This document shows positions 30,856 through 41,525 of a DNA stretch of 63,073 nucleotides, in pieces. A program made the translations under genes and the position numbers. Position 1 is the stretch's first letter, and each line of letters begins with the position of its first letter. The notes under the pieces are model-generated. The model was not told the origin of the DNA and did not search any database. It was given only the letters and a program-made list of their open reading frames with translations. The stretch comes from Prochlorococcus sp. AG-355-I20 (GTDB lineage: Bacteria > Cyanobacteriota > Cyanobacteriia > PCC-6307 > Cyanobiaceae), in assembly GCA_003280895.1 (NCBI GenBank), contig QCDM01000006.1, positions 1-63,073 of the forward strand. The letters are read 5' to 3'.

Positions 30856-31749
30856 ATGTTTAATTTAAAGAATTTCCTACTAAGTTCATCTCTATTATTT
30901 TCTGTTTTTTCATCACCTGTATTTTCAAATCCCAAAGTTTTAAAAGTTGGAGCAATACCTGATCAAAACCAAGATGTTTTGAACAAAAGATTTAATTTAT
31001 TTTCAAAAGAATTATCCAAACAACTTGATGTAGAAGTTAAATACATTCCTGTTATTAATTATGTTGCAGCTGTAACTGGATTTAGAACTAAAGATTTAGA
31101 TTTAGTTTGGTTTGGAGGTTTATCAGGAGTTCAAGCACGATTACAAACACCTAATTCAATTGTCATAGCTCAAAGAGATATCGATAAGGAATTTAAAAGT
31201 GTTTTTATAGTAAACAAAAATTTAGAACTTAACTCAATTTCAAATATTAAAGGACTTAAAAAACTTAAGAATTTAAGATTTACTTTTGGCTCTGAAAACT
31301 CAACTTCTGGAAGATTAATGCCAGAATATTTTTTAAATCAAGCAGGGGTAGAAATTAAACATTTTAAAGGAAAAAAAGCAGGTTTTAGTGGGAGTCATGA
31401 TGCCACTATAGCTTTAGTTAATAGTGGGGCATTTGATGCTGGAGCTTTAAATAAACAGGTTTGGGAAAACAATCTTAAAAATAATCCCAAAAGAACAAGT
31501 AATTTAGAATTATTCTGGATCACACCAGAATATGTTGACTATCATTGGGTAGCTCAAGGTGATCTTGAAAATAGATTCGGGGAAGGGTTTACAAAAGAAC
31601 TTAAATCAGTAATTCTAAATTTAGATATAAAGCAAAAATCACATAAACAGATATTAGATATGTTCAATGCAAAAAGATTTATAAAAGCAGAATCAAAACA
31701 ATATAAAAATATAGAGGAAATCGGGAGGAAATTAAATAAAATTAGATGA
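30856..31749 (+). CDS. phnD: Phosphonate-type ABC transporter substrate-binding protein
   Basis: 297 aa with a signal peptide (~1-24, ending SSPVFS). KVGAIPDQNQDVLNKRFNLF at ~33, then DLVWFGGLSGVQAR and GSENSTSGRLMPEYFL, are PhnD-family binding-pocket segments. It captures phosphonate, phosphite or phosphate in the periplasm; the specificity cannot be read here. The stop overlaps the start of phnC by four bases. Confidence 0.88.
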   Translation: MFNLKNFLLSSSLLFSVFSSPVFSNPKVLKVGAIPDQNQDVLNKRFNLFSKELSKQLDVEVKYIPVINYVAAVTGFRTKDLDLVWFGGLSGVQARLQTPNSIVIAQRDIDKEFKSVFIVNKNLELNSISNIKGLKKLKNLRFTFGSENSTSGRLMPEYFLNQAGVEIKHFKGKKAGFSGSHDATIALVNSGAFDAGALNKQVWENNLKNNPKRTSNLELFWITPEYVDYHWVAQGDLENRFGEGFTKELKSVILNLDIKQKSHKQILDMFNAKRFIKAESKQYKNIEEIGRKLNKIR

Positions 31750-32486
31750 ATAATACTGTCTTAGAATTAGAAAATATATCTTATAAATACAAAAATGATC
31801 TGATCCTAAATAAAATAAATTTAAAAATAAATTCTGGGGAAAAAATTGCACTTTTAGGTAAAAGCGGTTCAGGAAAAACTACACTTATATCAGTCCTTAA
31901 TGGCACTATAAAGCCAACTCAAGGTGAGGTTAAATTATTCAATGAAAGTTTCGATGAATTAGATAGAAAGCAGAAAAGTAAAATAACAACTATATGGCAA
32001 GATTTAAGATTAATAGAAGATCTCTCTGCAGAACAAAATGTTAATTGTGGACTACTAGCGGAAAACAATTTTTATTTCGCTTTTAAAAATTTACTAAATA
32101 TAAGTTCTTTTAAGAAGGCGCATAAATATATGAAATTATGTAGACTTCATAACTCTATTTACGACAAAAAAATCAGAAAACTATCTGGGGGGCAAAAACA
32201 AAGGGTGGCTATAGCTAGATCATTAATTCAAGAATCAAATATATTACTTGCAGATGAGCCTTTTAATAATCTAGATCCCAAATTGATAACAACAATTAAA
32301 AACCTTCTGCTAGAAAATGTAGATAAAAATAAAACAAAAAAATCCCCAAAGACGGCATTAGTTGCATTACATAGATTAGATTTGCTGAACGATTTCGATA
32401 AAGTTATTGGAATAAGGGATGGTAAAATTTTTTTCAATATCAAAAGAAATAACTTAAAGAAGAATCATTTAGAGAAAATATATTAA
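31746..32486 (+). CDS. phnC: Phosphonate-type ABC transporter ATPase
   Basis: 246 aa. Walker A LLGKSGSGKTT, Q-loop TTIWQDLRL, signature KLSGGQKQRVA, Walker B NILLADEPFNNLD and switch His in LVALHRLD. It powers import with PhnD and PhnE. Coupled to phnD by an ATGA overlap, and phnE follows four bases later. Confidence 0.9.
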   Translation: MNNTVLELENISYKYKNDLILNKINLKINSGEKIALLGKSGSGKTTLISVLNGTIKPTQGEVKLFNESFDELDRKQKSKITTIWQDLRLIEDLSAEQNVNCGLLAENNFYFAFKNLLNISSFKKAHKYMKLCRLHNSIYDKKIRKLSGGQKQRVAIARSLIQESNILLADEPFNNLDPKLITTIKNLLLENVDKNKTKKSPKTALVALHRLDLLNDFDKVIGIRDGKIFFNIKRNNLKKNHLEKIY

Positions 32487-32490
32487 TTAG

Positions 32491-33993
32491 TTGAACAAAT
32501 TAAAATTAAACTATACCTCATTATCTTTTCTTCCAATTTTGGTTTGCATACCTCTAGGGTATCAACTAATAAACAATATTCATTTTGGAGGATTTAAATT
32601 ATTCCAAGAATTCTTAATTTCTGCATTTAATCCCAAGATCGATAATGAAATTATTATTACCGTAATTAAGCGATTAAATGAAACTATTTTAATTGGTTTT
32701 TTTAGTTGGTTAGTAAGTATTATTTTTGGAGCAATTTTTGGAATAATCTCCTCAAATATTTTTTATAAAATCTTTAATATTCCAAATTTTTTCTACCGCA
32801 TAATAAGGTTTTTTCTAACAATAATTAGATCTATTCACGAAGTGGTTTGGGGAATACTATTAATGCAAATATATGGAATAAATTTTTCGATAGGAATAAT
32901 AGCTATATGTATACCTTATATTGCTGTAAATTCAAAAGTTTTTGCTGAACAATTAGAAACTATTGACTACAAAAGTTTTGAATCTATAAATCAAATAAAT
33001 GCACCTAAATTTTCTTCTTTACTAACTTTAATATGGAATCCAATAATAAATACATTTAAAAACTTTGGTTTATATCGATTTGAGTGTTCAATAAGAAGTA
33101 CGGTGATTCTAGGACTTTTTGGGATTGGAGGAATAGGTACCAGTATTTTTTTATCTTTCCAAACTTTGAATTTTAGAGAGTTATGGACTTATTTATGGTC
33201 CTTAGCAATTTTGATAATTCTTTCTGGATTAATATTCAAAAAAATAAAATTTAACACTACAAATAAAATCCTATCTATTTTATTTATTTCAGTTTTTTTC
33301 ATAACAATTTTGTTTTCTTTTTTATATTTTCTTTATTTTATTTTTAACAATAATTTTGGAAATTTTAATTCCGATAGTTCTCTATTTAAATCAAGCTCAG
33401 ATTTAGGATTATTTAATTTCTTAAAACTTATATTAGAAACAATAATTTTAAGTCTTTTATCAACAGGAATCGCAATTAGTTTACCTCCATTAGTAATAGG
33501 AATTTTTAACAACAATACTTCTAAAATTTTTATAAAAATTTTTGGATTTTTATTACGTTTAATACCTACCCCTGTAATACTTCTAACTCTATTAACTTTT
33601 AATAATCCTTCTGTATCTTTAGCAGCTTTAACATTAGGTCTCCACAACGCTGGTATTACTAGCAAATTACTTTTTACAAATCTAGATAGCCAAGACAAGA
33701 GAAATTATATTGCAATGCAATCTTTAGGAATCTCAAAAAAGACTAGTTGGCTATTAGGTTTATTTTCTCAACAAGCAAAAAGTTACTTAGCATATTGCGC
33801 TTATAGATCTGACATTATTATTAGAGAAACTGCAATTGTTGGGGTTATTGGAAGTGTTGGTCTAGGTTGGCAATTGCAAGAATCACTAAGTTCCTTCGCA
33901 TGGCAAGAAGTTACATTAGTTTTGATAGCTTATAGCTCCATCGCAATAATTGGCGAATTAATAAATGGTAAAATCAAAAATAGTTTAACTTGA
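32491..33993 (+). CDS. phnE: Phosphonate-type ABC transporter permease, duplicated fusion
   Basis: 500 aa from TTG, about twice a normal PhnE (~260 aa). It has two permease repeats, each with the cytoplasmic coupling helix; the second contains IAMQSLGISKKTSWLLGLFS. The C-terminal GVIGSVGLGWQLQESLSSFAW matches GIGSVGLG-type PhnE ends, and the first half has LGLFGIGGIGTSIFLSF at the same place. The fusion gives one chain with ~12 helices. Confidence 0.88.
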   Translation: MNKLKLNYTSLSFLPILVCIPLGYQLINNIHFGGFKLFQEFLISAFNPKIDNEIIITVIKRLNETILIGFFSWLVSIIFGAIFGIISSNIFYKIFNIPNFFYRIIRFFLTIIRSIHEVVWGILLMQIYGINFSIGIIAICIPYIAVNSKVFAEQLETIDYKSFESINQINAPKFSSLLTLIWNPIINTFKNFGLYRFECSIRSTVILGLFGIGGIGTSIFLSFQTLNFRELWTYLWSLAILIILSGLIFKKIKFNTTNKILSILFISVFFITILFSFLYFLYFIFNNNFGNFNSDSSLFKSSSDLGLFNFLKLILETIILSLLSTGIAISLPPLVIGIFNNNTSKIFIKIFGFLLRLIPTPVILLTLLTFNNPSVSLAALTLGLHNAGITSKLLFTNLDSQDKRNYIAMQSLGISKKTSWLLGLFSQQAKSYLAYCAYRSDIIIRETAIVGVIGSVGLGWQLQESLSSFAWQEVTLVLIAYSSIAIIGELINGKIKNSLT

Positions 33994-34042
33994 TTTGTGA
34001 GAATAATTTGTTAAATCAAGTAATTATTTTTTTCCGGTTATA

Positions 34043-34687
34043 GTGATTAGTTTACCAAAACAGCTAGTTGTAATTGGAGATAGCTCAGTTTATGGATGGG
34101 GAGATAATGAGGGTGGTGGATGGTGTGAAAGGCTCAGAAAAGATTGGTGCAATAACCACAATGGGCCAGTTATTTATCAACTTGGCGTTAGGGGAGATGG
34201 GATAGAAAAAGTTTCTTCTAGATGGGAAAAAGAATGGTCATCTAGAGGAGAAACGAGAAGAAATAAACCTAAAGCAATACTACTAAATGTAGGTCTTAAC
34301 GACACAGCAGCAATTGGTCAGAAAAATGGAAGACATCAATTAGATATAGATGGATTTGAATATGGATTAGAGAGGCTAATTAATGAAATGAACTCTCAAA
34401 CAAATGTATTTGTTATTGGTCTTACACCAGTTGACGAAAGCAAAATGCCGTTCGCAGGATGTCTATGGTACTCAAATAATTTTTGTAATTCTTATGAAAG
34501 GAGAATGGAGGAAGTATGCCTCAATCAGAATGTCCCATTTCTTCCTACTTTTAGAGAAATGTACTCTGATAAAAGGAGTAAAAATTGGATTACGCATGAT
34601 GGAATTCATCTAAATTCCGAAGGTCATTTCTGGCTTTTCCAAAGACTTAAAAGCTGGGAGATTCTTACAAAATGGAAGGAATCCTAA
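34043..34687 (+). CDS. SGNH/GDSL-family hydrolase
   Basis: 214 aa. Block I VVIGDSSVYGWGDNEGGGW, Gly in LGVRGDG, Asn in LLNVGLNDTA and the catalytic Asp/His in THDGIHLNSEGH. The four blocks of SGNH esterases are complete. Starts GTG/ATT region at 34043; cytoplasmic, no signal. Substrate unknown; lysophospholipase or acyl-esterase activity is possible. Confidence 0.85.
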   Translation: MISLPKQLVVIGDSSVYGWGDNEGGGWCERLRKDWCNNHNGPVIYQLGVRGDGIEKVSSRWEKEWSSRGETRRNKPKAILLNVGLNDTAAIGQKNGRHQLDIDGFEYGLERLINEMNSQTNVFVIGLTPVDESKMPFAGCLWYSNNFCNSYERRMEEVCLNQNVPFLPTFREMYSDKRSKNWITHDGIHLNSEGHFWLFQRLKSWEILTKWKES

Positions 34688-34703
34688 GTCTTTCCAAATA
34701 TTA

Positions 34704-35447
34704 TTAATTTAAAAAATATGAATATAAAATAAGAGCAAAGATAGCAAAAACAGAAGCAATACTTGTCTGAATAGCATTTACGAACTCATTACTTAATTTA
34801 TATTTGTTTTGAAATTTAGCACCAATAATACTTTCGGAAAGTGTTGCCAAGAATCCAGAAACTACAACAACTATAAAATGATATTTTGTAGAAATAATTG
34901 ATAGACGAAGCATTATAAAAGCCATAAATATTGATCCCAAAACACTAGCTAATGTTCCTTCTATACTTATTCCTCCCTCAGTTCCCCTATCCACCTTTTT
35001 AAGTGAAGTAATTAAGTATGTATCTTTACCAAATCTTTTCCCAATTTCGCTACCAAAAGTATCCGCCAACTTTGCAGCAAAACTTGCAGCAAAACCTACT
35101 TTAAACATCACTACATTGGCAGCATTAAATTTGGTCATAATGGCAAGAAATAATCCCGTAGCTGCTGAGCCCCAGACATTCTCAGGACCTCTCCTCCCGC
35201 CTCTTTTTTCAGCAATTCCTTGTGCTTTTTTAAATTTAAAACCTATTTTGGTAACGAGGGATCCAAATAATAAATAAATTACAACTGACATCCATCCCTG
35301 CCAAGACAAACATCCCCACAAAATTGTGCCTAAGATGCCTGCACTTACCCAACCACTTTTCGTCATCAAAGGAATCCTGCAAAATATATAAATCAAAATA
35401 AAATTAATGCAAAAACCTATAAAAAATTGATTTCTAATTAAATCCAT
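34704..35447 (-). CDS. DUF92 membrane protein, VTE6-like phytyl-phosphate kinase
   Basis: 247 aa with six to seven hydrophobic helices. Conserved loops: AEKRGGRRGPENVWGSAATG, FAASFAAKLADTFGSEIGKR and VDRGTEGGISIEGTLASVLG. DUF92 proteins of plants and cyanobacteria (VTE6) phosphorylate phytyl phosphate to recycle chlorophyll phytol for tocopherol or phylloquinone. The family is clear, the substrate inferred. Seven bases downstream of rsmE on the same strand. Confidence 0.82.
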   Translation of the reverse strand: MDLIRNQFFIGFCINFILIYIFCRIPLMTKSGWVSAGILGTILWGCLSWQGWMSVVIYLLFGSLVTKIGFKFKKAQGIAEKRGGRRGPENVWGSAATGLFLAIMTKFNAANVVMFKVGFAASFAAKLADTFGSEIGKRFGKDTYLITSLKKVDRGTEGGISIEGTLASVLGSIFMAFIMLRLSIISTKYHFIVVVVSGFLATLSESIIGAKFQNKYKLSNEFVNAIQTSIASVFAIFALILYSYFLN

Positions 35448-35453
35448 ATTTAT

Positions 35454-36227
35454 CTAATTCTTTAATTTCAAATCAATTCTCCACTGATTTAGGATTGATG
35501 ATGCGTTAATACTAGCCGTCGAAGTTCTTAAGATAGTGTCGGAAAGTTTCACAAAGGTAATGTTATTTTTATTAAAAAAATCAATTTCTTTAGAGGACCA
35601 ACCCCCTTCAGGGCCAATTACATTCCAAAATATACCTCCTTTTTTATTTGCAAATTCTTGTTGTTTTCTTAACCATTTATTTAAATCATATGGTGTTTCT
35701 TCTCTCGTTATAGAAATTGAAACTCTTTCTTGATTATCTCTACTTTTTAGCCATTTAATAATATCCATACTATTTAAAATAGATGGTTTCCATAATCTCT
35801 CACTTTGCTCAACTGCTTCTTTGATAATTGAATTCCATCTCAAAAGTTTTCTTGAAAAATTTAAATTTTTGTTTACCTGTCTTTCTGAAAATAATGGCTG
35901 TATATAATCGATTCCTATTTCAGTACACATTTTTAAAATATCCTCAAAACCACTTTTTGGTATAACAACAGCTATTCCCAATAAGTAAATTTCTTGTTCT
36001 TGAAATAAGTAAGGTTTTTTTAATTTAATTATTTCTAAACAATCATTTTTAACTTTTATAGCTTTCCATAATGAACCCTCTCCATTAGTTATAAATATTT
36101 CTTTACCATTTTTTATTCTCATTACTTTATTTAAATAATGAGCCTCTTCTTTAGAAAGTTCTAAATTATTGTTCTTAATATTTTCAATTCTTTCATGGGA
36201 AATAATTAATCTTGTTAAGTCTTCCAT
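35454..36227 (-). CDS. rsmE: 16S rRNA (uracil(1498)-N(3))-methyltransferase
   Basis: 257 aa SPOUT-type enzyme. The N-terminal PUA-like domain contains HYLNKVMRIKNGKEIFITNG. The C-terminal knot has SERQVNKN, AVEQSERLWKP, VIGPEGGWSSKEIDFF and VKLSDTILRTSTASINA, matching IGPEGG and LG-RILR motifs. It methylates U1498 of 16S rRNA. In a leftward trio with DUF3531 upstream and DUF92 downstream. Confidence 0.92.
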   Translation of the reverse strand: MEDLTRLIISHERIENIKNNNLELSKEEAHYLNKVMRIKNGKEIFITNGEGSLWKAIKVKNDCLEIIKLKKPYLFQEQEIYLLGIAVVIPKSGFEDILKMCTEIGIDYIQPLFSERQVNKNLNFSRKLLRWNSIIKEAVEQSERLWKPSILNSMDIIKWLKSRDNQERVSISITREETPYDLNKWLRKQQEFANKKGGIFWNVIGPEGGWSSKEIDFFNKNNITFVKLSDTILRTSTASINASSILNQWRIDLKLKN

Positions 36228-36236
36228 CTAAAACAC

Positions 36237-36680
36237 TTAATCTTTGAAAACCAAATCTTCATGTTCTTCAATTGCCCAATCATTATTTTCACCCCCAATT
36301 ATTAACTCTTCAATTTTTACATAATTATTTGATATCTCATTCAAAGAATTAATTAATATATCTATTGAAATGGAGTCTGAAGTTCCAAAATCGACCCAAC
36401 ATCTTCCCCAAACATTTTGATATTCCATAATTCCTAAATTGTGCATTAAGGCTGGAAGAGATGCATTTTTTTGATCGTTATCGTAGGACATCCAACTTAG
36501 ATCGGAACCCTCTTCATGAGTTTGCAAATTTTCAGAATTAAATCCACCTAACCTTCCTAAAACGTACCAACTATCAAAAACACCATCTAAATAATTTTTT
36601 TCGTCTTGAGTAGGCGATTCTGAAAACCTGATCCATATCCAACAATTAAAAGGATCAACTTCCCTAAAAATAATATTCAT
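36237..36680 (-). CDS. DUF3531 family protein, 147 aa
   Basis: IIFREVDPFNCWIWIRFSES and LDGVFDSWYVLGRLGGFNSE, then YQNVWGRCWVDFGTSD. This Trp-rich pattern is the plant and cyanobacterial DUF3531 family (function unknown). It is nine bases upstream of rsmE on the same strand, so it is cotranscribed. Confidence 0.8.
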   Translation of the reverse strand: MNIIFREVDPFNCWIWIRFSESPTQDEKNYLDGVFDSWYVLGRLGGFNSENLQTHEEGSDLSWMSYDNDQKNASLPALMHNLGIMEYQNVWGRCWVDFGTSDSISIDILINSLNEISNNYVKIEELIIGGENNDWAIEEHEDLVFKD

Positions 36681-36763
36681 ATTGACTAATAACTTTTTAG
36701 ATCTACAGCTATTATAAGTAAGTTATTACTAGATTAAAATTTATACCTATAACTTAATTAATA

Positions 36764-37411
36764 ATGCTTGACTTAAAAGAAATATCTTATCAACCCCAAA
36801 CTGGTGAAAGAAAAATAATAGACAATTTAAATTTAAAAGTTCATGAAAATGAAATCATTTTAATTTGCGGCAATAGTGGTTCTGGGAAAACAACACTACT
36901 CGAAATAATAAGCGGATTAACAAATCCGCAAAAGGGAAAAATTACTTGGAAGAATAAAATTTTGTCTTCTAGACAAAGAAGATGGTTTTGTGGAGTAGTA
37001 TTCCAATTTCCTGAAAGATACTTTATAGGTACAACCATTGGTAAAGAATTAAAAATAGGCCATAAATCTTTAAGAGAAAAAAATATAGAAATAGTTTTAA
37101 ATAAGGTTGGTTTGAAAAAAATTAATCTGACTCAACCACCAGAAGAACTCAGCGGCGGACAACAAAGAAGATTAGCTGTAGCAGTTCAACTTCTTAGAAA
37201 CCCCTCAATTCTTTTACTTGATGAACCAACTGCTGGATTAGACTATTCAATGAGAAATGATGTGAAGAATTTAATTCTTGATTTAAAAAATAAAAATACA
37301 ATTATTATTGTTACTCATGAACCTGCTTTATTTGAGGGAATTCCTTCTAAGATATTATTCTTGGAAAAAGGGAAAATCAAAAATTTTATGAAAGAAAATC
37401 ATGCAGGATAA
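36764..37411 (+). CDS. ABC transporter ATP-binding protein
   Basis: 215 aa. Walker [17 protein letters not shown]-loop [11 protein letters not shown], signature [16 protein letters not shown], Walker [13 protein letters not shown] and IVTHEP. The VFQFPE motif is typical of ECF/CbiO-type ATPases. No permease is adjacent. The end overlaps hslO by 11 bases. Confidence 0.88.
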   Translation: MLDLKEISYQPQTGERKIIDNLNLKVHENEIILICGNSGSGKTTLLEIISGLTNPQKGKITWKNKILSSRQRRWFCGVVFQFPERYFIGTTIGKELKIGHKSLREKNIEIVLNKVGLKKINLTQPPEELSGGQQRRLAVAVQLLRNPSILLLDEPTAGLDYSMRNDVKNLILDLKNKNTIIIVTHEPALFEGIPSKILFLEKGKIKNFMKENHAG

Positions 37412-38297
37412 GATAGTTCGGGCTACTGCAGCCAATGGAGGAATAAGATTAGTTGCTGTCTTAACAACAGAATCTTCTTTAGAAGCAAAAAAAAGACACG
37501 GTCTTTCTTATTTAACCACCTGTATCTTAGGAAGAGCATTTAGTGCTTCATTGCTTTTAGCAAGCTCGATGAAGATAATGCATGGGAGAGTTACTTTAAG
37601 AGTTAGATCTGACGGACCTTTAAAAGGATTACTAGTTGATGCAGGTAGAGACGGAAAAGTTAGAGGTTATGTAGGGAATCCTAATTTAGAATTAGACTTA
37701 GTCAAAATAGGCAATAATAAATATTCTTTTGATTTTACAAAAGCGATAGGTACAGGATATTTAAATGTGATTAGAGATAGTGGATTTGGAGAACCCTTTA
37801 CAAGCACTGTTGAATTAGTAAATGGAAATATTGCTGAAGACTTAGCTTCATATTTATATCATTCAGAGCAAACTCCCTCTGCCGTATTTATTGGAGAAAA
37901 AATTCAAAATAAAAGTGTTATTTGTAGTGGTGGCTTATTAGCTCAAGTTCTACCTAAAAAAGATACCGACCCTCTACTTGTCTCACTGCTTGAAGAAAGA
38001 TGTAAAGAAATTAATTCTTTCAGCGAAGACCTCTTTAAGTCAAAAGATAATCTTCTTTCGTTAATTAGAAATATATTTCCCGATATTGACGATAAATCAA
38101 TCTCTGAAAAAGCTCGTTCCCAAGAAGTTAGCTTTAAATGCAAGTGTTCCAAACAAAGAAGTTTAAATGCTATGAAAATGCTTGATAAAAGCGAATTAGA
38201 AGACATTCTCAAGAAAGATGGCAAAGCAGAGTTGATTTGTGAATTTTGTAAGAATAAATATCTTATAAATTATGAAGAAATTAAATCAATGATATAA
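37401..38297 (+). CDS. hslO: Redox-regulated chaperone Hsp33
   Basis: 298 aa. N-terminal Hsp33 fold starts [20 protein letters not shown] with [20 protein letters not shown]. The C-terminal zinc switch is FKCKCSKQ then, after ~30 residues, ICEFCKNK (CxC-CxxC). Oxidation of these Cys releases zinc and activates the holdase under oxidative stress. Overlaps the upstream ATPase gene, so translation may be coupled. Confidence 0.95.
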   Translation: MQDKIVRATAANGGIRLVAVLTTESSLEAKKRHGLSYLTTCILGRAFSASLLLASSMKIMHGRVTLRVRSDGPLKGLLVDAGRDGKVRGYVGNPNLELDLVKIGNNKYSFDFTKAIGTGYLNVIRDSGFGEPFTSTVELVNGNIAEDLASYLYHSEQTPSAVFIGEKIQNKSVICSGGLLAQVLPKKDTDPLLVSLLEERCKEINSFSEDLFKSKDNLLSLIRNIFPDIDDKSISEKARSQEVSFKCKCSKQRSLNAMKMLDKSELEDILKKDGKAELICEFCKNKYLINYEEIKSMI

Positions 38298-38303
38298 AAT
38301 AAA

Positions 38304-38990
38304 TCATAAAAAAATTACGCCTAGCCATAAAATAACTATTGCTGGAATACTTTGAATTTTTTGTATTGATAAAGAATTGTTTGATACTTCCTGAATGAAA
38401 GAATTATTTTCAAGCAATCCACCAAATATTAGTCCTATCGAAAGAAAAGTAACACTCCAACCTAGAGAACCTATAAATCTTTTCCCCGATTTAATTTGAG
38501 TATATGTAAGAATTAATGTTGAGATAGAGAGTAAAAGTCTATTATTATAGTCTGGACTGATGAATAACAAAATTAAAAATAATAGCCCAACAGATATTTT
38601 TATTGAAAGATTATCAATTGAGGGGGCGGTTATTTTTGGCAAACTATACTGACTTGAGTTTTTAGAGTTATTATTTAAATTTTTTATCTTAGAAAGCAGT
38701 GGGAAATTATTATTGGTAAATTGATTAATCTGTTTTTCTTTTTTTGAAGCACTTACAGCTTCATAGCTTACATTACCTGATTGCCTAGCTTTCAAACTCC
38801 CCATGAGTAATTGATCAAAAGAGGATTCGATTTTCGCTTTCAAAATTAAATCTTCTCCAGCCTCTTTAACTTTGATATCTCTTGCCTTCTGAATATCCTC
38901 AAAAGCAGCACCTTCTTTTACACCTAAAATTTCATAAGGTGATTTTTCGTTATTGTTTTTACTACTGTTTGAATCCAATGTTTTTCCCAA
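38304..38990 (-). CDS. CPP1-like J-domain-related membrane protein
   Basis: 228 aa. A J-like N-terminal domain (KSPYEILGVKEGAAFEDIQK) lacks the HPD motif of true DnaJ proteins. A low-complexity Asn/Ser linker (~85-130) follows, then three to four helices (~133-228). This is the architecture of CPP1/DUF3353 proteins, which in plants act as chaperones for protochlorophyllide oxidoreductase. That role here is inferred. Confidence 0.78.
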   Translation of the reverse strand: MGKTLDSNSSKNNNEKSPYEILGVKEGAAFEDIQKARDIKVKEAGEDLILKAKIESSFDQLLMGSLKARQSGNVSYEAVSASKKEKQINQFTNNNFPLLSKIKNLNNNSKNSSQYSLPKITAPSIDNLSIKISVGLLFLILLFISPDYNNRLLLSISTLILTYTQIKSGKRFIGSLGWSVTFLSIGLIFGGLLENNSFIQEVSNNSLSIQKIQSIPAIVILWLGVIFL

Positions 38991-39028
38991 TATTAACAGA
39001 TTAGCTAATTCTATAATCCATTAAGACT

Positions 39029-40666
39029 TTATAAAACAATTGGTTCGACTCCACTAACAACAGGAGCAACTTTGTTTAAATTTAATTGATTATTATCTTC
39101 AACGAATTGATTTAGATTCCACTCATTTTTGAAAAGAATAACTGGCCTATTCCAGCAATCTTTCACTATTTTACAATTGAATATTCTTCCTAGTTTTTCA
39201 ATGGCTGGCCATCCATCAGAAATCCATCTAGCCAATTGATATGGCATTGCTTCAAGATTTGCATCTACACCATATTCACTTTTTAATCTGTGAGTTACTA
39301 CCTCCAACTGCAATTGACCAACAGCTGCGAGTATAGGGTCTCTTTTACTCTCATCAAAGTCATAAAGAATCTGGACAGCGCCTTCTTCTCGAAGTTCATT
39401 AACACCCTTTCTAAAGTTTTTAAATGCTGAGGGATTTGGATTTCTTAGCCAGCTGAATATTTCAGGACTAAATGATGGTATGCCCTCATATTCCAGATGC
39501 GTACCAGTATAAAGAGTATCTCCAATAGAAAACATACCTGGATTATTTAAACCAATAACATCTCCAGGATAGGCATCATCAACTACTTCTCTATCTTGCC
39601 CAAATATTTTTTGTGGTCTTGATAATCTGATTGTTTTCCCAGTTCTGGAATGTTTAACTGACATATCCTTTTCAAATTTGCCACTACAAACTCTTATAAA
39701 AGCAACCCTATCTCTGTGCTTTGGATCCATATTTGCTTGAAGCTTAAAAACAAACCCACTAAATGCATCGCTTGCAGGTTCAATATCCCCTTTATTACTA
39801 TTTCTTGAAGTTGGTTTTTGTGCCATTTTTAAAAAACTATCTAAAAATGGTCTTACACCAAAATTAGTCATGGCGGACCCAAAGAAAACTGGTGTTAAAG
39901 AGCCATTAAAAACTTTTTCTTTTTCAAATTTCGATCCTGCCTCATCAAGAACCTCTAATTCTTCAAGTGAGTTTTCGAGTAAATCTCTTTCTACGTATTT
40001 TGATAGCTCTTTATCTTCAAGACTTAATCTTTTCTCATTCGATTGTTTCCCTCTCACGGCTTTATCAAATAAAATAACCTCTCTTGAAAATCTATCAATA
40101 ACCCCTCTAAATTCCTCGCCACTCCCAATTGGCCAATTAATAGGTAAAGTATTTAATCCAAGTTCTGATTCAATTTCATCAAGTAAAGAAAATGGCTCTC
40201 TTCCTGGTCTATCCATTTTATTTATGAAAGTAAATATCGGTATTTTTCGCATCTTGCAAACTTCAAATAATTTTCTAGTTTGAGGTTCTAGTCCTTTAGC
40301 AGCATCTTCCAACATAACTGCATTATCAGCAGCAGCTAATGTTCTATAAGTATCTTCGGAGAAATCTTGGTGTCCTGGTGTATCTAATAGATTGATTACT
40401 GATCTTTCATATTCAAATTGCAATACAGTTGATGTAATAGAGATACCTCTTTGTTTCTCAAGTTCCATCCAGTCTGAGGTAGCTTTTCTCTGATTACCCC
40501 TAGCCTTCACTGCTCCTGCCTGTTGAATGGCACCTCCATACAAAAGAAGCTTCTCAGTAAGAGTCGTTTTCCCAGCATCTGGATGTGAAATAATAGCAAA
40601 ATTTCTTCTTTTATTTACCGCATCCAGTATTTCTTTATTATTTAGAATTTTTGTACCTAAGCTCAT
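39029..40666 (-). CDS. prfC: Peptide chain release factor 3
   Basis: 545 aa translational GTPase. G1 [17 protein letters not shown]3 [17 protein letters not shown]4 [11 protein letters not shown]3-specific features are [20 protein letters not shown] and the C-terminal [19 protein letters not shown]. It recycles RF1/RF2 from the ribosome. A long frame on the opposite strand (39870-40283) is a shadow. Confidence 0.97.
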   Translation of the reverse strand: MSLGTKILNNKEILDAVNKRRNFAIISHPDAGKTTLTEKLLLYGGAIQQAGAVKARGNQRKATSDWMELEKQRGISITSTVLQFEYERSVINLLDTPGHQDFSEDTYRTLAAADNAVMLEDAAKGLEPQTRKLFEVCKMRKIPIFTFINKMDRPGREPFSLLDEIESELGLNTLPINWPIGSGEEFRGVIDRFSREVILFDKAVRGKQSNEKRLSLEDKELSKYVERDLLENSLEELEVLDEAGSKFEKEKVFNGSLTPVFFGSAMTNFGVRPFLDSFLKMAQKPTSRNSNKGDIEPASDAFSGFVFKLQANMDPKHRDRVAFIRVCSGKFEKDMSVKHSRTGKTIRLSRPQKIFGQDREVVDDAYPGDVIGLNNPGMFSIGDTLYTGTHLEYEGIPSFSPEIFSWLRNPNPSAFKNFRKGVNELREEGAVQILYDFDESKRDPILAAVGQLQLEVVTHRLKSEYGVDANLEAMPYQLARWISDGWPAIEKLGRIFNCKIVKDCWNRPVILFKNEWNLNQFVEDNNQLNLNKVAPVVSGVEPIVL

Positions 40667-40696
40667 TTATATAATATAAGCACCTTTCACTTAGTT

Positions 40697-41392
40697 CTAA
40701 ACATTACCATAGACTATTAAATAATTATCACCTTCTTCAAACACATCTAAAGAGGATAGATCATTCTCTAAAGTGAATTTTTTTAATTCTTTAAAAGTAT
40801 AAGAAGCCCTTAAAGATGCATAATAATCATTTGTTAAAATCTCATTATATTTTTTTGAGCATTGTGTTTTTAGTTTTAGAGCCGACTTTTCATCAAATGG
40901 CCTTTTTAAATCCTTGTGAAAATTTACAGTGATATTACTAGACAAATTTCTTATGGTGTTAAAGAAATCTTCAAGATTAGAGATGTGATGAATCAAACTA
41001 TTGCTTACAAGCAAACTAATTCTTTTTTTAAGTAAGAAATTATTTGATTTAATGTCTTTGATGTCAGAACAAATGTAGCGTAAATTTTTTAATTTTTTTT
41101 GATTAGTAGAAATACTTTTATTATATTCTGCTCTTAAAATCATCTCTTTAGAACCATCTATTCCAACTACTTCAGTATTAGGCCATTTTATTGCTAACTT
41201 CTCCGAAATATTTCCTGGGCCGCATCCTAAATCGACTATTAAATCTTTTTCACCTAAAGAAATATTTTTTCTCAAAAGATAGTAATTTATTTGGTTAATT
41301 AAATTAACTTCCCCTTCTGAAAAATCAGCTTCGTCATAAGAAATGACCTGCTCCTTTTCTACCATTAATTCAGGTTCAGGGATTCTTTCCAT
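40697..41392 (-). CDS. Class I SAM-dependent methyltransferase
   Basis: 231 aa. LIVDLGCGPGNISEKLAIKW (motif I), EVVGIDGSKEMI (motif II), ISLLVSNSLIHHISNLEDFF. The acceptor is unknown; the motif spacing is of the UbiE/trans-aconitate type. It precedes prfC on the same strand, 30 bases away. Confidence 0.8.
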   Translation of the reverse strand: MERIPEPELMVEKEQVISYDEADFSEGEVNLINQINYYLLRKNISLGEKDLIVDLGCGPGNISEKLAIKWPNTEVVGIDGSKEMILRAEYNKSISTNQKKLKNLRYICSDIKDIKSNNFLLKKRISLLVSNSLIHHISNLEDFFNTIRNLSSNITVNFHKDLKRPFDEKSALKLKTQCSKKYNEILTNDYYASLRASYTFKELKKFTLENDLSSLDVFEEGDNYLIVYGNV

Positions 41393-41525
41393 ATCCTTTA
41401 TTGAAACAAAGATTTCATATTAAACATAATTCTACACAAACCGTTAAATAGTGGTAAGAATGGTTGCAGACGCCACAGGTAGAGTTATTCTTCCAGTACG
41501 GGTTATTCACATACGTTTTTTTATC

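Noticed and set aside
39870..40283. 137-codon plus-strand ORF within prfC
   Set aside because: Ser/Leu/Phe-rich mirror of a well-supported gene on the other strand.
41451..41525. GCCACAG-containing leader upstream of nrdJ considered as a cobalamin riboswitch
   Set aside because: Only a short piece resembles the conserved GCCACTG element. The rest of the B12-box, the kissing loop and a long enough leader are not seen, and the frame remains open through it.
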